A DNA stretch of 11,045 nt from positions 1-11,045 of the forward strand of contig JAEDEB010000067.1 of the NCBI GenBank assembly GCA_016293535.1. Direction: 5' to 3'. The number at the start of each line of letters is the position of its first letter. Position 1 is the first letter of the stretch. The notes beneath the pieces are model-generated. The model was not told the DNA's origin and ran no database searches. It saw nothing but the letters and a program-made list of their open reading frames with translations. Both the position numbers and the translations under genes were made by a program. Positions 8,191 through 11,045 of this stretch are shown piece after piece. Origin of the DNA: Bacteroidales bacterium. Lineage in GTDB: Bacteria > Bacteroidota > Bacteroidia > Bacteroidales > UBA932.

Positions 8191-8206
8191 TTAATCCATA
8201 CTATTG
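8176..8206 (+). promoter_or_regulatory. Candidate promoter of the ECF sigma operon
   Basis: On the + strand TTG (8176-8178) and TACTATTG (8199-8206) are 20 nt apart, a one-mismatch fit to TANNTTTG with the proper spacing. A start near 8213 would give a leader of about 50 nt. The element overlaps the predicted tkt promoter back to back. A site for the encoded sigma factor itself would have a different consensus and I cannot identify one. Confidence 0.38.
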
Positions 8207-8264
8207 CAAAGGTGTCAAATTATGGTAATGCCGGAGAAACTGAGACGGCACAGAATAAAAGGAC

Positions 8265-8810
8265 TTGACAGACAGGGAAATCATACAAACCTACCGCGAA
8301 GGACGGAAAGAAGAGGCTTTTGAAGCTCTGGTCAGAAGCTACGGGGAGAGACTGTACTGGCATCTCAGACGCCTGACTGCCTCACACGAAGATGCAGACG
8401 ACCTCCTGCAGGACACTTTCCTGAAGGTTTGGAGCGCATTGCCCGATTTCAGGGAGGCATCCCGCCTCTTTACCTGGATTTATAGGATAGCGACCAACGA
8501 GGCCCTCAATTTCCTGCGCAAGAACAGGTGGAAAGCCCTGCTCAAGGCAGAAAGTCTGGAAAGTATCCTTGATCGCCGGATAGACGAAGACCCCGGATTC
8601 GACGGAGACAGGCTCCAGCGGACTCTTATGAAAGCAGTCAACCGTCTCCCGCAAAAACAGAAACTCGTATTCTGTCTGAGATATTTCGACGAGCTCAGAT
8701 ATGAGGACATTTCCGAAATGACAGGCACTTCCGTAGGGGCCCTGAAGGCCTCATATCACATAGCCGCGGGAAAGGTACGGGCAGAACTTGAAGCGGAACA
8801 CGGGCAGTGA
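8265..8810 (+). CDS. RNA polymerase ECF-type sigma-70 factor
   Basis: A 181-aa ECF (group 4) sigma factor directs RNA polymerase to a dedicated promoter set. Region 2 is at about 22-87, with the core-binding/-10 recognition stretch ASHEDADDLLQDTFLKVW (39-56) and FTWIYRIATNEALNFLRK (69-86). Region 4 is at about 117-175, with LPQKQKLVFCLRYFDELRYEDIS (128-150) entering the helix-turn-helix that continues through GTSVGALKASYHIAAGKVR. There is no region 1.1 or 3, as expected. An in-frame TAA at 8256-8258 leaves TTG at 8265 as the only plausible start that keeps the conserved N-terminus (TDREIIQTYREG); an AGGA lies very close to it. It leads an operon with a small membrane protein and an exported helical protein, an arrangement typical of envelope-responsive ECF systems. 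Divergent from tkt. The regulon is unknown. Confidence 0.93.
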   Translation: MTDREIIQTYREGRKEEAFEALVRSYGERLYWHLRRLTASHEDADDLLQDTFLKVWSALPDFREASRLFTWIYRIATNEALNFLRKNRWKALLKAESLESILDRRIDEDPGFDGDRLQRTLMKAVNRLPQKQKLVFCLRYFDELRYEDISEMTGTSVGALKASYHIAAGKVRAELEAEHGQ

Positions 8811-8859
8811 TTAAACCTTGAACAGAGAAAAACATCCAATAAACAGTGTGACTTGAAAT

Positions 8860-9222
8860 ATGGAAGATAAAAAGGACATACTTGAAGAAATGCGAAAGGC
8901 AGGAATGCCGTACAGGCTTCCCGAGGCTTACTTCGACGACCTTCCGCAGAGAATGACCCGGCTTGCGAAAGAGCACGGGACCGGACGTGGCTGCCGTACG
9001 GGCCACACGAAGGTACTGTCTCTTGCAGCAGTTGCGGCAGCTCTTCTGCTCCTTGTCACGGGAGGGGCATTCCTCCTTGTGCACAGTGACAGGGAACTTC
9101 CTGAACAGGGAACACTTGCAGGCCTCACCGCGGCAAGCCAGATGAGCGGAGACGAAATTCTGGAATACCTCATCTATTCGGATGCCCGGGTAGAGGAATT
9201 TGAAGACTTGATAGAAGAATAG
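8860..9222 (+). CDS. Single-pass membrane protein, probable anti-sigma factor
   Basis: The 120-aa product has a charged N-terminal cytoplasmic part (1-50), one hydrophobic helix at about 52-74 (VLSLAAVAAALLLLVTGGAFLLV) and an acidic C-terminal part that would lie in the periplasm. The N-terminal segment LPEAYFDDLPQRMTRLAKE (20-38) resembles the P-E-x-Y-F-x-x-L-x-x-R motif seen in small membrane proteins encoded after ECF sigma factors in Bacteroidetes; such a segment could hold the sigma factor at the membrane, though the classical zinc anti-sigma motif (HxxxCxxC) is absent. It begins 49 nt after the sigma gene stop and ends 2 nt before the next start codon, so the three genes are very likely co-transcribed. 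The anti-sigma role is inferred from topology and position. Confidence 0.7.
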   Translation: MEDKKDILEEMRKAGMPYRLPEAYFDDLPQRMTRLAKEHGTGRGCRTGHTKVLSLAAVAAALLLLVTGGAFLLVHSDRELPEQGTLAGLTAASQMSGDEILEYLIYSDARVEEFEDLIEE

Positions 9223-9224
9223 AA

Positions 9225-9767
9225 ATGTCAACTATGAAAACTTACATTGCAGTTGCAGCCGCAGCAATCGCGGTACTCATATCATTCGAAGGCTACGCAC
9301 AGAGAACGCCGGACGGATGGAAACAGAAGATGGAACAAGGAAGGCTCAGCTACGTCATTTCCGAGCTGAAACTTGACGAAAAGGAGGAAAGGGAATTCAG
9401 AAAGGTGGATGCAAAGGTCTCCGAAACGAAGGACAAGGCTTTCAACGCCACAGGGGAGGCTTTCAGGAATCTTGATCTCGCCATCAAGGAAGGCAAATCC
9501 GAAAAACAGATAAAGAAATGCCTCGAGGCATACATTGATGCGAAGGAGAAGTGCAACGAGATTGAGGAGGATGCTTTCGAGGCCTACGGAAAGGTGCTTT
9601 CGGATGAAAAGCTTGCGCGCCTGATCGTGGCAGAGGAAAGATTCCGCAGGAACATGTTCCGGCAGATGCACTCGGGAAACCGCGACGGACGCGGAAAATC
9701 CGGAGAACAGGGACGGCCTGACGGACAGGGACGATCTGGCTGCCAAGGAAGGCCTGACGGACGTTAA
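9225..9767 (+). CDS. Exported helical Spy/CpxP-like protein with Gly/Arg/Asp-rich tail
   Basis: The 180-aa product has a signal peptide with a likely signal peptidase I site after GYA (25/26). The start may be the ATG at 9225 or that at 9234 (MKTYIAVAAA), which gives a more usual signal peptide. Residues about 32-150 are almost entirely charged and helical: a segment SYVISELKLDEKEEREFRKVDAKVSE recalls the LTxxQ-type repeats of Spy/CpxP/CnrX-like periplasmic proteins, and SDEKLARLIVAEERFRRNMF (126-145) looks like the matching second helix. The last 30 residues are low-complexity, with GRPDG repeated. As the third gene of the sigma operon it may sense envelope damage or metals, or chaperone misfolded proteins, and feed back on the sigma system; this rests on family analogy. 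No metal site is evident. Confidence 0.68.
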   Translation: MSTMKTYIAVAAAAIAVLISFEGYAQRTPDGWKQKMEQGRLSYVISELKLDEKEEREFRKVDAKVSETKDKAFNATGEAFRNLDLAIKEGKSEKQIKKCLEAYIDAKEKCNEIEEDAFEAYGKVLSDEKLARLIVAEERFRRNMFRQMHSGNRDGRGKSGEQGRPDGQGRSGCQGRPDGR

Positions 9768-9784
9768 CAGCCTGACGGAAAGGG
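9713..9784 (+). repeat. Short degenerate tandem repeat around GGCCTGACGGA
   Basis: The unit G/A-GCCTGACGGA occurs three times, within 9716-9725, 9751-9760 and 9769-9778, each followed by a short Gly/Arg/Gln-coding stretch. The first two code GRPDG in the tail of the exported protein; the third lies just past its TAA and would read QPDGKG in the same frame. Confidence 0.55.
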
Positions 9785-9788
9785 AATG

Positions 9789-10568
9789 TCAGTGGATGGT
9801 GACCGCGAACGCGTGGTGGTCTTCCCCCTTCCACCTGTCTTCATCCCACTGCGGACTGACGTATGGGCCCTGGTGCCCTATCTCGAAACATAGATAGGTT
9901 ATCGGATAACCCTGTGCAAGGAAATGCTTCTCATAGAAGGTCTGTACCTCAAAGAGCGAATCGACGGATTCCCTGCTGAGGATTCCTTCGAGGGAAGCAT
10001 TCTCCGTATTGTAAAGGTCCTCGGTGCAGGCGAGAATGTTCAGTGAATTCTGCCTTGCAATGGCACAGGAGTACTCGTAGAGATAGCGGCTGTCGGTCTT
10101 GAGATTTATGCGTCCGCCCGTTTTCATGAACCCGCGATAACGGTCGAGGAAAAGCGGAGCTGTCAGTCTCTTCTTCTCGCGTCCTATCTGCGGATCGGCG
10201 AAGGTTATCCATATCTCCGAAACCTCCCCTTCCGCGAAAAGGGAACTGATGAACTCGATGCGGGTGCGGAGAAATCCGACATTGGGCAGGGAATGCTCTG
10301 TCGCATATTTGGCGCCCTTCCACAATCTTGCACCCTTGATGTCGACCCCGATGTAATTCACCGAAGGGTTGCGCAGAGCCATGTCTATAGTGTATTCCCC
10401 CTTTCCGCAGCCCAGTTCCAACACGATGGGATTGGAATTGTGAAAAAAATCCTCGGCCCAGCGGCCCTTGAGCGGATGGTCCTTGCCCAGTACCTCCTCC
10501 GTCGCCGGCTGGATCAGGCAGGCAAAGGTCGCATTCTCCGCGAATTTTCTGAGTTTGTCGTGTCCCAT
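9789..10568 (-). CDS. trmB: tRNA (guanine(46)-N7)-methyltransferase
   Basis: A 259-aa SAM-dependent enzyme that methylates N7 of G46 in the tRNA variable loop. The Rossmann fold shows the SAM-binding motif VLELGCGKGEYTIDMA (49-64) and the acidic strand end NYIGVDIKGARLWKGA (71-86). The family core follows as ITFADPQIGREKKRL (121-135), where many TrmB proteins have PDPWPKKRH; a PQ form is, to my knowledge, usual in Bacteroidetes, while the Ala before DP is less usual. MKTGGRINLKTDSRYLYEY (148-166) is the typical tRNA-binding/catalytic segment, and the C-terminal part carries YE-KHFLAQGYPITYLCFEI. The start ATG directly abuts the stop of the upstream lipoprotein gene (TAAATG), indicating coupled translation. 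The 3' end converges on the sigma operon with only 21 nt between and no evident terminator. Confidence 0.93.
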   Translation of the reverse strand: MGHDKLRKFAENATFACLIQPATEEVLGKDHPLKGRWAEDFFHNSNPIVLELGCGKGEYTIDMALRNPSVNYIGVDIKGARLWKGAKYATEHSLPNVGFLRTRIEFISSLFAEGEVSEIWITFADPQIGREKKRLTAPLFLDRYRGFMKTGGRINLKTDSRYLYEYSCAIARQNSLNILACTEDLYNTENASLEGILSRESVDSLFEVQTFYEKHFLAQGYPITYLCFEIGHQGPYVSPQWDEDRWKGEDHHAFAVTIH

Positions 10569-11045
10569 TTAGAAATTTTCCTGGTATTTTCTGCAGTTCA
10601 GACCGAGCCCGTCCATAAGCTCCGGAGTACCATCGAGCATGATGAGGGACAGGGTCCATATCCCCGTCTTCGCCGGTTTCAGGGCGCTGCGGTACGGCAT
10701 GCTCGCTGAGCGTGAGTAGAACGAATCACGTACGAAGGCAGCCTTCGGGATGTAAAAGACTTCCCTGTATTCCAGACTGTCCGGCGAGGTCCATACGGCA
10801 CCGACGCCGAAACCGTCTTCCAGAGCGGCGAACTGACGTGGAGTGCAGTTCAGACGGGTATATAAGGTCAGGTCATAAAGCGAGGTCGAATCCGAGAGAA
10901 CGAGCTCGAAATCGTAGCGGGAACCATCCTTGGCTTTCGACTTCTTTATGAAGCGGTCTGAAACCGACGGTTCGCAGCAGGAAGACAGCATCACCGACAG
11001 CACTGAGACCGATGTCAGGATGATGAGTATGTCACGCAGACTCCG
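10569..11045 (-). CDS. Lipoprotein, possibly divergent GldH (5' end just off the window)
   Basis: On the - strand the frame is open to the window edge; residues before the GTG at 11003 read RSLRDILIILTSVSVLS and then VMLSSCC, a complete-looking signal peptide core with lipobox LSSC, so only the first one or few codons are missing and internal GTG/ATG starts are not needed. The mature part (about 137 aa) is beta-rich: YDFELVLSDSTSLYDLTLYTRLN, a middle WTSPDSLEYREVFYIP, and a closing GIWTLSLIMLDGTPELMDGLGLN. The order of features (strand with YDL-x-LYTRLN, then a G-x-W/Y-T-L/F-x-I strand, and a terminal L-x-G-L/V-G-L) recalls the gliding-motility lipoprotein GldH, which many non-gliding Bacteroidales carry, but identity is low and the usual middle region is not obvious. 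The gene runs straight into trmB. The lipoprotein call is firm; GldH is tentative. Confidence 0.6.
   Translation of the reverse strand, partial: RSLRDILIILTSVSVLSVMLSSCCEPSVSDRFIKKSKAKDGSRYDFELVLSDSTSLYDLTLYTRLNCTPRQFAALEDGFGVGAVWTSPDSLEYREVFYIPKAAFVRDSFYSRSASMPYRSALKPAKTGIWTLSLIMLDGTPELMDGLGLNCRKYQENF

Noticed and set aside
9772..9792. CTGAC...GTCAG inverted repeat between the sigma operon and trmB
   Set aside because: Only 5 bp with an 11-nt loop and no T run; too weak to be called a terminator.
1..11045. Search by eye for tRNA genes, CRISPR arrays, insertion sequences and toxin-antitoxin or defence genes
   Set aside because: No cloverleaf, regularly spaced repeats, transposase or defence-type domains were seen; nearly all the DNA is taken by the genes listed.

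Overview
The window looks like chromosomal DNA of a gut-type Bacteroidales bacterium. The reasons are: lipoproteins with SPII signals and acid-rich residues after the cysteine, tandem Ig-like (BIG2) domains on a putative surface glycan-binding protein, two GxGYxYP-family putative glycoside hydrolases, a Bacteroidetes-type transketolase and TrmB, genes without clear Shine-Dalgarno sites, and promoters of the TTG-N20-TANNTTTG type. The genus cannot be fixed from this window.

Region 1 (1-5977, + strand) is the 3' end of a tightly packed operon that resembles the tail of a glycan-utilisation locus. It holds the C-terminal part of a secreted protein, a 547-aa lipoprotein (two BIG2 domains plus two copies of a module also found in the preceding protein), and two divergent paralogous GxGYxYP lipoproteins. 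Gaps are 24 nt, 4 nt and a 4-nt ATGA overlap. No SusC/SusD pair is visible; if present it would lie upstream. The first two proteins probably bind a glycan at the surface and the last two probably cleave or process it, but no substrate can be read from the sequence.

Region 2 (5978-6094) carries a 12-bp perfect hairpin flanked by A and T runs, which would stop both the + strand operon and the converging transketolase gene, and a second 7-bp hairpin upstream of it.

Region 3 (6095-8119, - strand) is a complete transketolase gene, central to the non-oxidative pentose phosphate pathway. In the 145-bp gap beyond it lie two divergent Bacteroidetes-type promoters whose core elements appear to overlap, one for tkt and one for the next operon.

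Region 4 (8265-9767, + strand) is a three-gene envelope-stress-like module: an ECF sigma factor (apparent TTG start), a one-helix membrane protein in the place of an anti-sigma factor, and an exported helical Spy/CpxP-like protein with a Gly/Arg/Asp/Gln-rich tail.

Region 5 (9789-11045, - strand) holds trmB, preceded without any gap by a lipoprotein that may be a divergent GldH homologue and whose 5' end runs off the window.

Nothing here is a clear unknown defence or mobile system. The best leads are the three-copy module shared by the two surface proteins, the altered GxGYxYP signature in the paired putative glycosidases, and the overlapping tkt/sigma promoters.
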